Origin: Rebecca billardiae RCC1528 | Taxonomy: Eukaryota; Haptophyta | Assembly: GCA_965240325.2 (NCBI GenBank) | Contig: OZ251227.1 | Span: 3,100,001-3,164,000, forward strand | Reading direction: 5' to 3' | DNA: 64,000 bases | Part shown: in pieces, positions 20,512-29,340 of the stretch | Layout of the letters: every line of letters starts with the position of its first letter | Position numbering within the stretch: the stretch's first letter is position 1 | Position numbers and translations under genes: made by a program | Notes under the pieces: generated by a model | What the model was told of the DNA's origin: nothing | Database searches by the model: none | What the model saw: only the letters and a program-made list of their open reading frames with translations

Positions 20512-20516
20512 TCCCT

Positions 20517-21374
20517 GATGATTCCCTGGGATGAAAAGCGGCGTGGTAGTCATATCATAATGATGATGATTACCGTGGGCGTAAAACATACTTTAGTTAA
20601 ATAAATCACGCCTTAACCAAGTGTGCACGTTAAAACATAGTAAACTGTATCATCACATCATTCATTAAATAGTACGTTGAACGTGTACGGTATTGATGGT
20701 GCAAGAAAACCTAGAGCCCCGACCGTTACACGGGTATATTAGGTCTCAGCGGCATGATGGGCATCCGGCGAATAAGTCATTCTGGGTCTCCCTGACACCA
20801 TGATACAGGCCCAACACCTCCAGGGACCTGAGCATCACCCTGGGACCTAATATTGCAGTCTGAAGTTGGGTGGGTCACTCTCGACGACGGCACGGCGGAC
20901 GGTCGTGATGCACGCGGGACAGCACATCAGGGGCATTCGGTGCACTAGCGAGGGTGGCATACGATGTCATCCCGACGTATGCATCCGTAGTATACTTGCC
21001 CGGCCCCAGGCGCCCTGTCATCCGGCACAATGTCACGTGCGCGGGCTTCACGCGGTCGTGATCGCGGGGTTCAACATGCTGTTCCGAACGAGCGCACGCA
21101 CGCGCGCCGGCGCGAGGCTAGCGAGAGGAATGCACCCCTCGCGTGCTCGCGCGGGCAAACGCACTTCGAGAGCATCCCACAGGCGCCAAGAACTTCCTCC
21201 GATGGCGATGCGCAAGCCGCTAGCCCCCACAAGCGCGGGGCGAACCACGCCGCAGGGCGGTGTCGCCGCTTCCCGCGCTGGGCCGGGGCTCTAGGTTTTC
21301 TTGCAACGTCAATATTTCCTCCGGACTGTCCATCCCGGATCGGTGAACGTTCGCGCGATTCACGGGGGACGAAG
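20517..21374. other. mysA upstream region with dispersed repeat
   Basis: AT-richer from 20525 to about 20870, including the 34-bp dispersed repeat at 20605-20638 followed by AGTAAACTGTA. The mysA frame is open to an ATG at 21030, but residues before 21375 are Arg-rich and not protein-like, so this is read as promoter and 5' UTR. Before the transposon arrived it was probably part of a shared mysB/mysA promoter. Confidence 0.5.
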
Positions 21375-22808
21375 ATGGTGGGCCCCGCCACCTTCCAACT
21401 TGCCTGCGTGCTCCTTGCCGGCGTGCACTCGCCGCTGCACACCTCCACGCGCGTTACGGCGTTGCGCGGGCACGCCGACACGCTCGCGTTCTATGACGAC
21501 GCCTGGCACGCCCACGCCGACCCATCAACCGTGCCGCCGCACGCCGTGCGCTCGGCCGCGACGATCAAGGAGGACTCGCTGCCGTCCTCCTCCTCGCCCG
21601 GGACCTCTACGACCGAGTGGGCCGTGCGCGCGCCGCTCACGTTCGAGTACCGCGTGATCGAAGCGCCGCGCCTCTTCCACCCCGACAACGACGCCCTGCT
21701 CTTCGGCCACCTCGCCCCCGGCTCGGCCGCGCGCGCGCGCGCGCGCGAGCAGCGGCAGCGGCGGCTGGTTGTGATCGACCAGACCGTCGACGAGCTGTTC
21801 GGCGACGGGCTACGCGCGTACCTCGAGGCTCGGCGCGTGGATCACCAGATTGTCGCACTGCCCATGCTCGAGGAGACCAAGGACGTCGACCTCGTTCTCC
21901 AGGTCGCCGAGGCGATGAAGCGCTTTGAGCTCGCGAGGCGCGACGAGCCGGTGATCGCGATCGGCGGCGGCGTCTGCCTCGACGTGGTCGGCCTCGCTGC
22001 GACGCTCTTCCGGCGCGGCACGCCGTACATCCGCGTGCCCACGACGACGCTCTCGTACGTCGACGCCTCGGTCGGCGCCAAGTCCGGCGTCAACTTCATG
22101 GGCTCCAAGAACCGGCTGGGCGCGTATGTGCCGCCCGCGGCCGCGCTGCTTGACCCGAGCTTCCTGCGCACAGAGTCGGCGCGAGGCGTCTCGTCGGGCC
22201 TCGCGGAGATGGCGAAGATGGCGCTGGTCAAGTCGCCCGAGCTGTTCGAGCTGCTCGAGGCGCACGCCGAGCGCCTCGTCGCGCACCGCTTCCAGCCGCT
22301 CTCCGCGCGCGACGGCGTGCCCGGCCGCGTGCTCGGACTGTCAGTCCGGCTGATGCTGGACGAGCTGGCGCCCAACCTGTGGGAGGCGTCCCTCGACAGG
22401 CTGGTCGACTTTGGGCACGTGCTCGGGCAGGAGCTCGAGCTGCGCACGCTCGGCACGGAGCACGAGCTGACGCACGGCGAGTCCGTCGGCGTGGACATGG
22501 CGTTCATGACCGTCCTCGCCGCCGTGCGCGCGCAGATCAGCGAGGCGCAGCGTGACCGCATCCTGGCGATGCTGCGCCGCTGCGCCATCCCGGTGTACAG
22601 TGCGATGGTCGACGAGGCGCTCGTGCTCAGCGCGATGGTCGAGCGCCGCGCGCAGAGCATGGGACAACGACTGCCACTCCCCGTCGGGGTGGGCAAGGCA
22701 CGCATCTTCAACGACGTGAGCGAGGACGAGCTGCTTGGGGCACACCGCGCCTGGACCGACCTCTGCTGCACGCGACCGCCACCGGCGACACCGGCGACGC
22801 GCCGTTAG
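21375..22808 (+). CDS. mysA: Sedoheptulose 7-phosphate cyclase, desmethyl-4-deoxygadusol synthase-like (MAA pathway)
   Basis: 477 residues of the dehydroquinate synthase-like sugar-phosphate cyclase family. The NAD-binding loop AIGGGVCLDVVG, the block TTTLSYVDASVGAKSGVNF, KNRLGAYVPP, and GLAEMAKMALVKS are all present. The three metal ligands of the fold are seen as Glu278 (GLAEMAK), His348 (VDFGHVLG) and His367 (LTHGESVG). The pattern fits DDGS/EEVS enzymes better than dehydroquinate synthase, and the mysB, mysC and mysD neighbours favour DDGS. EEVS cannot be excluded from sequence alone. The ATG at 21375 begins a hydrophobic segment, FQLACVLLAGVHS, consistent with plastid targeting through the secretory route. 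An in-frame ATG at 21030 exists but is preceded and followed by non-protein-like sequence. No intron. Confidence 0.9.
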   Translation: MVGPATFQLACVLLAGVHSPLHTSTRVTALRGHADTLAFYDDAWHAHADPSTVPPHAVRSAATIKEDSLPSSSSPGTSTTEWAVRAPLTFEYRVIEAPRLFHPDNDALLFGHLAPGSAARARAREQRQRRLVVIDQTVDELFGDGLRAYLEARRVDHQIVALPMLEETKDVDLVLQVAEAMKRFELARRDEPVIAIGGGVCLDVVGLAATLFRRGTPYIRVPTTTLSYVDASVGAKSGVNFMGSKNRLGAYVPPAAALLDPSFLRTESARGVSSGLAEMAKMALVKSPELFELLEAHAERLVAHRFQPLSARDGVPGRVLGLSVRLMLDELAPNLWEASLDRLVDFGHVLGQELELRTLGTEHELTHGESVGVDMAFMTVLAAVRAQISEAQRDRILAMLRRCAIPVYSAMVDEALVLSAMVERRAQSMGQRLPLPVGVGKARIFNDVSEDELLGAHRAWTDLCCTRPPPATPATRR

Positions 22809-22917
22809 TTGGAGCGCGCGACCACGCGGCGAGGAGGGCGTGCCCATTCGCATCGCACGGGTTCGATGCTGTACCTTTCCTAGATGACGGAATCAGATGA
22901 GGCGGCCGCTGCACGCG

Positions 22918-22951
22918 CCTTCATCCAGGCGTAGCTACGCCTGGATGAAGG
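22918..22951. repeat. Perfect 34-bp palindrome between mysA and the SDR gene
   Basis: Arms CCTTCATCCAGGCGTAG and its exact complement meet with no spacer. It lies 110 bp after the mysA stop and 205 bp before the SDR start. It could form a cruciform or RNA hairpin; function is unknown. Confidence 0.95.
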
Positions 22952-23155
22952 GTGGACGGACGAATACTGTACACCACCGACGTCGGGGGTCCGCCAGATG
23001 AAGTTGGGGACTGTCTTCGGAGCGGGAATCAGAGCAGCCGAGAGACACCCTTCCGACCGGTATGATAGAGCATCAGCGGCTTCGTCAGTACAATACAATG
23101 ATGAGTTCACCCCAGATTCACCCCAGCCACTCCGCTCAGCCGACGCCACGTCACG

Positions 23156-24151
23156 ATGCTCTACGCTGTCACTGGCGCGAACGGCTTCATCGCCTCCCAC
23201 GTGGTGAGCAAGCTGGTCGAGCAGGGCCACAAGGTGCGTGCAACGGTGCGCAAGCCCGACGACGAGGCCAAGCTCGCCCACCTCAAGTCGCTCGGCGCGC
23301 CGGTCGAGATCGTCGTGCTTGCCGACCTCACGTCCGCAGAAGAGGTGGCGCCCGCGCTCAAGGGCTGCGACGGGCTCTTCCACATGGCGGCGGTGCACCC
23401 GACGTACGGCTTCGAGGAGACGCCCGAAGGCGCCGATGCGATCATCGCCCTCGCGGTCGAGGGCACCAAGGCGGTGCTCAAGGCGGCGGCCGCCGCGGGC
23501 GTGAAGCGTGTCGTCCTCACGAGCTCACTCGCGGCCGTCGAGTGTGGCAACGACACGGGCGTGCTGACCGAGGCGACATGGTCAAGGGAGGAGGTGTACA
23601 ACAGCTCAACATCGACGCAGTGGAAGACGCATCACGCGTACGTCAAGTCCAAGACGCTGCAGGAGCGCGCCGCGCTCGCCGCCGCCGCCGAGCTCGGGCT
23701 CGACCTGCGCGTGATCGCGCCGGGCAACCTATGCATCGGGCCAATCCTCAGTACACACATCAACGGCACGATGACGCGCGTGCGCGACGTGGTGCAGGGC
23801 TCAAACACGCTGAAGGGCTGCGCAGACCTCGGTGTAGTCCACGTCTCCGACGTCGCGCACGCGCATGTCGCCGCGATGACCACCGACTCCGCAAGCGGCC
23901 GTTACATCGTCGCGCAGAGCATGGTGCGGCTGGAGGACGTGTTCAGTGCGCTCAAGGAGCTCTGCCCGGACCGGCCGGTGGCGCCGATGACGAACATGGA
24001 CTACGCGTCGGGCACGCCGGGCAAGGCGCGCGCGATTGAGAGCCGCACCGAGGCTGAGCTGGGCGTGCAGTACGTGCCACTCAAGCAGACGCTCAAGGAG
24101 GCGGTCGACTCGATGGTGAGCAAGGGCTTCATCCAGGCCGCCGCCGCGTGA
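23156..24151 (+). CDS. Extended SDR (dihydroflavonol/cinnamoyl-CoA reductase-like) inside the MAA locus
   Basis: 331 residues, intronless. The NAD(P)-binding TGANGFIASHVVSKLVEQG is at the N-terminus, followed by RATVRKPDD, GCDGLFHMAAVHP, VVLTSSLAAVE and the active-site pair in HAYVKSKTLQE (Tyr-x3-Lys). The C-terminal half (VIAPGNLCIGP, VHVSDVAHAHVAAM) is typical of DFR/CCR-like extended SDRs, which reduce ketones or aldehydes on small molecules. Its position between mysA and mysC suggests a role in MAA or gadusol tailoring. That is inference from context, and a general aldehyde or ketone reductase is equally possible. The ATG at 23156 directly precedes the Rossmann motif, so it is cytosolic unless an upstream start is used. 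Confidence 0.85.
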   Translation: MLYAVTGANGFIASHVVSKLVEQGHKVRATVRKPDDEAKLAHLKSLGAPVEIVVLADLTSAEEVAPALKGCDGLFHMAAVHPTYGFEETPEGADAIIALAVEGTKAVLKAAAAAGVKRVVLTSSLAAVECGNDTGVLTEATWSREEVYNSSTSTQWKTHHAYVKSKTLQERAALAAAAELGLDLRVIAPGNLCIGPILSTHINGTMTRVRDVVQGSNTLKGCADLGVVHVSDVAHAHVAAMTTDSASGRYIVAQSMVRLEDVFSALKELCPDRPVAPMTNMDYASGTPGKARAIESRTEAELGVQYVPLKQTLKEAVDSMVSKGFIQAAAA

Positions 24152-24171
24152 AGACTGAATATAAGAACGCA

Positions 24172-24172
<1 letters not shown>

Positions 24173-24254
<82 letters not shown>
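24173..24254. repeat. (TA)n microsatellite, about 80 bp
   Basis: A pure TA run adjoining the 3' end of copy B, starting 22 bp after the SDR stop codon. Confidence 0.97.
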
Positions 24255-24256
<2 letters not shown>

Positions 24257-24805
24257 CGACGTGGTATGCACTGACGGGCAGGCGAGTCAGAGTCAGCAAG
24301 CTGTACAGCAGCAGATCGAGCAGCAGAGACAGCAAACACCAGCGGATCACAGCGCTCCTCGCCGTCGTCCCCCCTCCCCCTCGTAGCCGCCCATCACTCC
24401 AATCTCCATCGCCGAGCGGAAGCTCGACGCACCGTCTGGCGTCGACGCGCGCGCGCCACCGCGGTGGTCGCGGTGCCGCACGCGTCGTCCGAGCCGTCGT
24501 CTCGAAGTAGTCCGGTCGTACGCAGCGCCCCCCGCGGGCGCGTGACCCCCGGGCGCACGTGCGCCATGCGCGCGCGGGCGATGAGCATCTTGGCCTGGCC
24601 ACGCAGCCGCAGGCAGCGCATGCCCAGCTCGCGCCGCATGGTGCCGAGCAGCGCGCGCTCGGCGGCGGGGCGCGATCGGGCGCGCTGAGGCCGCGCGCGC
24701 CACGTGTCCCGTCCCCTCTTCACGGGCGTGATCTTAGTGAGGGTGAGGAATATATCTATATAGATATATATAGATATATATACATATCTATCTATCTATC
24801 TATAT
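24173..24805 (-). mobile_element. Truncated retroelement copy B, ending in (TA)n
   Basis: On the minus strand, sequence homologous to the last third of copy A runs from about 24745 down to 24254. It joins an 80-bp (TA)n at 24173-24254 through the same ACGTCGTTAATAT junction. The other side meets TA-rich and TATC repeats (24749-24805). Relative to copy A it carries several small indels (for example in the DDYFETTADD region) that break the frame. It is much more 5'-truncated than A. It fills the gap between the SDR and mysC 3' ends. Confidence 0.75.
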
Positions 24806-24956
24806 TCGGAGTATTACTCCTGCTAAGACTATAGGCTACAATTCAGCACTCAGCAGCTGCAGACTGTAGTAGCTACGGAGTACCGTATGATCGGGCCGGG
24901 CTGCGTGTAGCAGGCTGGGCACCACTCCTCGTCCAGCGACCGCGGGCTGCGCATCG

Positions 24957-26438
24957 TCAGTCGCCGTTCTCCTCCGTCATCTTGCCGATGCACAGGTCGA
25001 CCTTCGCCCAGCGGTTGCCCGACCACACGTTGCGTGCGAGCAACACGGGCACGTGTACGCAGTGCTGCGCGATGAATGGCAGCGGGTCAGCAGCGTCCCA
25101 GTACGCATCCTTCTTGCTTGCGAAGATGTGCAGCGCTGCGCGCGCGCGCTCGAGCACCGAGAGCCCGCGCGGCGCGAGCACCTCGTAGTACAGATCGGCC
25201 AGCGTCCAGTTCACCTCCTCCGCGGCCGGCACCGGCTGCACCGCGTCCGCGGGCGCGTCCGCGTTGGCCGCCATCGCACTCGGTTCCGCGAGCAGCGCGC
25301 GGCCAAAGTCGGCCATGTTGCGGTGGTACGAGGTGACGTTGGACGAGAGCCGTGGGTTGCACTCGATCGCGCGCGCCACGCCGTCCTCGCCGACGAAGAA
25401 GTCGATGCAGACGATGCCGCTCAGCTTGTACGTGCGCACGAAAGCGCTCACCCAGTTGAGGATGGCCGAGTTGCCCGCGTGCGTGTAGTTGAAGCACGAG
25501 ATTGACGCCTGGTTGTCCGTGAAGGTGAGCACGCGCCCGTCAGTGCACAGCGCGCACGAGGAGTACTCGACGCCCTCGAGCACCTCCTGCACGAGCCACG
25601 GCGCCTCCGCGCTCACGGCGAGCCCCGAGACGTACGCGCGCAGCTGTTGCTCCGCGCACGGCAGCTGGAAGAGGTCGAGCCTGCGCATCGGGTCGTAGTT
25701 GCACGACTTGAGCAGGTAGCGCTTGGGCGAGTGGCGCGGGAGAGCGGCGTTGAACGCGAGGATCTCGTCCATCGAGCGCATCCGCTGCGTGTCCGGCATG
25801 GGTAGCCCCGCCTCCTTCGCCTTCCGCGCGAACACGACCTTGTCGTCAAGCGCGAGCACGTCCTGCTCACAGAGCGACCAGCTGCGCACGCCCGGCGGGA
25901 GGCGCGAAAAGGCGCGCGCCTCGTACCGGCTGGCGGAGGGCGAGGTGACCGGCACGACGAGACTTGCGCCCTCGCGCTCGACCAGCTCGCTGATCGCGCG
26001 CTCGAACGCCTCGGACTGCTGCTCGGGGACAGGCACCGTCACAAACCTGTCCACGTGCCTGGAGAAGCGCGACGCCACCATCCAGTACTTGCGCGTCTCG
26101 ACGAGGATGACGCGGCAGCCCGCGGCGCGGAGCGCGCGGCACATGACGAGCGACTTCGTCATCTTACCGCCCGTCACGATCGCCGTCTTGCCGTTGAGCG
26201 CCAGCGGGCGCTCGCGGCCGCGCTTGCGCAGCCACTCGAGCGCCGCGCCGACGATCGCAGCCGTCACGACAAGGGGCGCGAGCATGGCGAGGCAGCCGAG
26301 GCAGAGCAGAGACCACGCGCGGGGCTCAATCATGTCGCGCAGGGAGCGCGCATGCGTTGCCACCGGCGAAGCCTCGCCCTGCTGCGCGCGCAGCGCATCC
26401 CCGACTCCGCGCGGCTCGATCGTGCAGGGCAGGCACAT
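24957..26438 (-). CDS. mysC: MysC-type ATP-grasp ligase: 4-deoxygadusol to mycosporine
   Basis: 493 residues, intronless. After a single membrane-spanning segment (about residues 43-68, LCLGCLAMLAPLVVTAAIVG) comes the block GKTAIVTGGKMTKSLVM, then RVILVETRKYW and RFSRHVDRFVTVPVP. ATP-grasp features follow: ALDDKVVFARKAKEAGLPMP, the phosphate-binding KRYLLKSCNYDPMRRLDL, WLVQEVLEGVEYSS, and the metal/ATP block GVARAIECNPRLSSNVT. The C-terminal DPLPFIAQHC and KVDLCIGKM also fit cyanobacterial MysC, which couples 4-deoxygadusol to glycine (mycosporine-glycine) using ATP. The N-terminal membrane segment is shared with cyanobacterial forms. The gene diverges from mysD with 201 bp between start codons. 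Confidence 0.92.
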   Translation of the reverse strand: MCLPCTIEPRGVGDALRAQQGEASPVATHARSLRDMIEPRAWSLLCLGCLAMLAPLVVTAAIVGAALEWLRKRGRERPLALNGKTAIVTGGKMTKSLVMCRALRAAGCRVILVETRKYWMVASRFSRHVDRFVTVPVPEQQSEAFERAISELVEREGASLVVPVTSPSASRYEARAFSRLPPGVRSWSLCEQDVLALDDKVVFARKAKEAGLPMPDTQRMRSMDEILAFNAALPRHSPKRYLLKSCNYDPMRRLDLFQLPCAEQQLRAYVSGLAVSAEAPWLVQEVLEGVEYSSCALCTDGRVLTFTDNQASISCFNYTHAGNSAILNWVSAFVRTYKLSGIVCIDFFVGEDGVARAIECNPRLSSNVTSYHRNMADFGRALLAEPSAMAANADAPADAVQPVPAAEEVNWTLADLYYEVLAPRGLSVLERARAALHIFASKKDAYWDAADPLPFIAQHCVHVPVLLARNVWSGNRWAKVDLCIGKMTEENGD

Positions 26439-26639
26439 CGTCGTCAGAATCGTCGGGAGACTACGAGAATACTACTACAGTCTTAGGAATCATCTATCGA
26501 TCGAGGAATCCGAGCGCGCGGGAAAAGCTGGTACTGTACAACGCGCGGATTCTCACGTCCTCGAGTCGCAGCGGCCCCGTTGTCACAGGCGACCACCCCA
26601 GTTCTCCAGGATCGTGATCCTTCCGCGCCGTGCGCGACG
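26439..26639. promoter_or_regulatory. Shared divergent promoter region of mysC and mysD
   Basis: 201 bp between the two ATGs, less GC-rich than the genes. No TATA box or other motif that I can name. The spacing makes a bidirectional promoter likely. Confidence 0.5.
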
Positions 26640-27782
26640 ATGCCAGCGGCCGAGGACAAGATGCGCGTGGTGCATCTGATGGGCTCCGCCGTGTCGGCGT
26701 ACTACGAGAGCCTGAGCACATTCTACGCGCAGGGCTGCGTCGACGGCGCGCAGGACGAGCTGACACGCGCCCACTTTGACTTTGCGTTTGCGATCGTGCA
26801 CGCGACCGCGGATGGGCCGCGCTGGTCGTTCCCAGCCGAGCTCTCCGAGAAGGCGATCGCGGCCGCGCCGCGTCTGACGCACGCGGAGGGTGTCCAATGC
26901 CTTGCCGCGATCGACGCCGACGTGTGCGTGCCGCACATGTTCTGCTACCCCGGCATGACCACCTATCGCGCCCTGCTCGACATGCTGGGCGTGCCGATCC
27001 TGGGTTGCCCGCCGGCGTGCATGGCGCTGGCGACGGACAAGTTCCAGACGCGCGCGGTGGTCGCGGCGGCGGGCGTGCGCGTGCCAACGGGCGAGCTCCT
27101 CCGCGCGGGCGAGCGCCCCAGCCTCGCGCTTCCCTTCGTGCTCAAGCCGTGCCGCGAGGACAATTCTATGGGCGTCTCGGTCGTGCGCCGGCCAGAGGAG
27201 CTCGACGCGGCGCTCGCCGAGGCGTTCCGCTTCGACGAGCGCGTGGTGTGCGAGCAGTTTGTGCCACCCGGCCGCGAGATCCGCTGCGCCGTGATCGAGG
27301 ACGAGCACGGCGAGCCCACGCGCGTGCTGCCGTGCCTCGAGTACTTTCTGAGCGAGGAGCACCCGATCCGCACGCCAGGGGACAAGCTGGCGAGCAGCGA
27401 GGACGGCAAGGTGACGGGGCTCGCGTCCGGAGCGCGCAAGTGCCCGGCGGAGCTGTCGGACGAGCTGCGCGCCAAGCTCGCGGATGCCACGATCCGCTCC
27501 CACCGCGCACTGGGCTGTCGCGACTTCTCGCTCTTCGACTTCCGCGTCGACCCGGAGGGCGAGGTGTTTTTTCTCGAGGCGTGCCCGGTGTGCTCCTTCT
27601 CGCCAAAGAGCGTGATCGTCTCGCTGGCGGACGCGGCGGCCGACGCGGATGTGGCGCACCCGGCGCTCTTCCACACGCTGCTCCGCCGGGCAGCTGGACG
27701 AGGCCAGAAGTGCAAGCCCAAGGCCAAGCCAGACGAAAAGCCAGTGCAGGTCTTTGGCATGCATGCAGACTGTGCGCGGTAG
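26640..27782 (+). CDS. mysD: MysD-type D-Ala-D-Ala ligase-like enzyme: mycosporine to disubstituted MAA
   Basis: 380 residues, intronless. The N-terminus HLMGSAVSAYYESLSTFYAQ and the PHMFCYPGMTTYRALLDML block match cyanobacterial MysD. This ATP-grasp enzyme of the D-Ala-D-Ala ligase family adds serine, threonine or another amino acid to mycosporine-glycine, giving shinorine- or porphyra-334-type MAAs. ATP-grasp landmarks are DKFQTRAVVAAAGVRVP, FVLKPCREDNSMGVSVV, VVCEQFVPPGREIRC, and FRVDPEGEVFFLEACPVCSF, where the Glu of FLEA is the expected metal ligand. Met at 26640 is the first ATG; a second at 26661 is equally close to the conserved start. The C-terminal KCKPKAKPDEK tail is extra. No targeting peptide is evident. 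Confidence 0.92.
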   Translation: MPAAEDKMRVVHLMGSAVSAYYESLSTFYAQGCVDGAQDELTRAHFDFAFAIVHATADGPRWSFPAELSEKAIAAAPRLTHAEGVQCLAAIDADVCVPHMFCYPGMTTYRALLDMLGVPILGCPPACMALATDKFQTRAVVAAAGVRVPTGELLRAGERPSLALPFVLKPCREDNSMGVSVVRRPEELDAALAEAFRFDERVVCEQFVPPGREIRCAVIEDEHGEPTRVLPCLEYFLSEEHPIRTPGDKLASSEDGKVTGLASGARKCPAELSDELRAKLADATIRSHRALGCRDFSLFDFRVDPEGEVFFLEACPVCSFSPKSVIVSLADAAADADVAHPALFHTLLRRAAGRGQKCKPKAKPDEKPVQVFGMHADCAR

Positions 27783-29340
27783 ATAGTTATCTTAGAAGTA
27801 TATCTATGGCAGGCTTATTGGCCACGCCAGCCGGGGCGGGAGATGACGGGCCTGGCCTATCCGAGCGTCCCGCTGCCATCAGCAGGCCCAAGCGTAGGGG
27901 CTCCGCCCGGCTCCGGCCTACTATTGCCTATTATGGCTATTGATGGTCCGCGCCACCCGAATCGCGGACCTCGCCCTGACACTCTGAAGCGCCATGCTCC
28001 GAAGATATAACTTATATATAAGCTCCAGCCGCCCTGGCCGAAGCCATAGTGTGCCGAAACGGACCATGCAGTCCAGGCTGCAGTCCCATCCGACCCCCGG
28101 ACGGCGAGCACACAGTGTTGTTCAGTGACTGACGTCGACGACGCGACACCGCCGAGTACTCCGTAGAGCCCGTACTCACGTAGTCCGTACGACTAAGCTA
28201 CGACGACGTCGTACTGATGACACTGATGATGCTGTGATGACGACAAAGCTCTGTCATGATGCTGCGATCATTATTATCGGTAATGGCGCACGCCCCCCCC
28301 CCCCGAAAGGTCTGAGCGTGAGCGAAAGCCGGGGGGGGGGCGGCGCACGTGCTCCGCAAAATCAAAAAGAGGATGCGCGCAGGATTTTGGGGATCGATTT
28401 TTGTGGGTGGCCTTACCGTACGTATGAGTGGATTTAACTGCCAATGATTGCGTTTGTAGTAGATGATGCTAATTTTAACGATAGTAACACTTAGGGGAAT
28501 GCCGGGTGGAATAGCACATAGCACCAGCCGTGTGTTCGAACATTCCGTCATAGTAAGATGCTTGAATTGTAAGAGCCTGAAACAGCTCGCCAACCATAGA
28601 AAAGAGAGGTTGAGTCAGATTTTATGTCGCTTGAAGTAAAGAATTATTATGCCAGCATCTGAAGTCATGATTCATGAACCGTCGCTTCTCAGTGGCGGAT
28701 ATCATCAGGTTAAGGCCGTTAACTCGTTAAGCCCCTTGTTAAAAGCCCCTTGATTACCCTTGATTCATACACGGGTAATGTCTTTTAAAGCCGGAAGGCG
28801 CTCAAAATACCCAAGTGGGCACTGGGTGCCGGGTGGCCCGCGAAGTAAAGTACAGTTTATTTGTTTTAACGTGCGTAAGGCTCACGGTGGCAGGTTGCCG
28901 CGCCATCCTTCATCGCACGCTCTCCGAAGAGAGACCTGGAAACTGGGGGTTTGAACCCATGACCTCAGACGCAAGAGCACGCCAGTACTCCCACAGTTTA
29001 CTATTCTGGTGAACACAGCTTTAAACAATTTCAATTCGTGACAAAGCCCTGGGAGACCCAGCTCCGACCCCCTTTAATTGTGTGTCACCTACTGCTGAGC
29101 AAAGTAATACCGGAGTAGGAATACGAAGAATGGGGCCTCAAACGTTTTTTGATTAGGCACGCCTCGGGAATCGAGAACGCATGTCGTTACCTTTTTGAGC
29201 GCGCGCCATAGGGATGTCGTTGCGACTCCCACAAATCTGGCGGCGATCTTACCGGTACCCCCTTACCCGGTACCGCCTTACGCCCTTCCCCAAACTCCCG
29301 CCTCGAGAAGCGCGGAGGGGTTGTCTTGACCGTGCTCGAC
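27783..29340. other. Gene-poor, lower-GC region with repeats
   Basis: No gene recognised. A C-tract (about 28286-28298) and a G-tract (about 28332-28342) face each other inside GC-rich flanks and could pair. Partial inverted copies of the dispersed repeat occur near 28850-28877, and GTTTACTAT words near 28995. A tRNA B-box-like word lies on the minus strand near 28955. The region reads as debris of small elements. Confidence 0.45.

Larger units (their letters stand above)
16664..20516. mobile_element. Foldback DNA transposon with about 850-bp terminal inverted repeats and 5-bp TSD
   Basis: An element at 16669-20511 (3,843 bp) has left and right ends that are inverted copies of each other over about 850 bp at roughly 99 percent identity by eye. 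It is flanked by TCCCT at 16664-16668 and 20512-20516, a plausible 5-bp target duplication, although the element end GAGGG overlaps that word. The outermost ends contain clustered short palindromes built on CCAGAGGAGGTGGGGGTC. No transposase is recognisable in the 2.1-kb interior, so it is probably non-autonomous. It begins 127 bp upstream of the mysB-SDR start codon and lies between that gene and mysA. Confidence 0.88.

Noticed and set aside
16660-20516. Several identical open frames on both strands (for example at 17057-17533 and 19474-20124)
   Set aside because: They are the same sequence in the two inverted arms of the foldback element, so their agreement reflects duplication and not selection on a protein.
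28917-29010. tRNA-like or SINE-like sequence on the minus strand (B-box-like GGTCATGGGTTCAAACCC)
   Set aside because: The T stem pairs at only three positions and no anticodon or acceptor stem could be folded. It could be a tRNA-derived SINE fragment, but the evidence is too thin to annotate.
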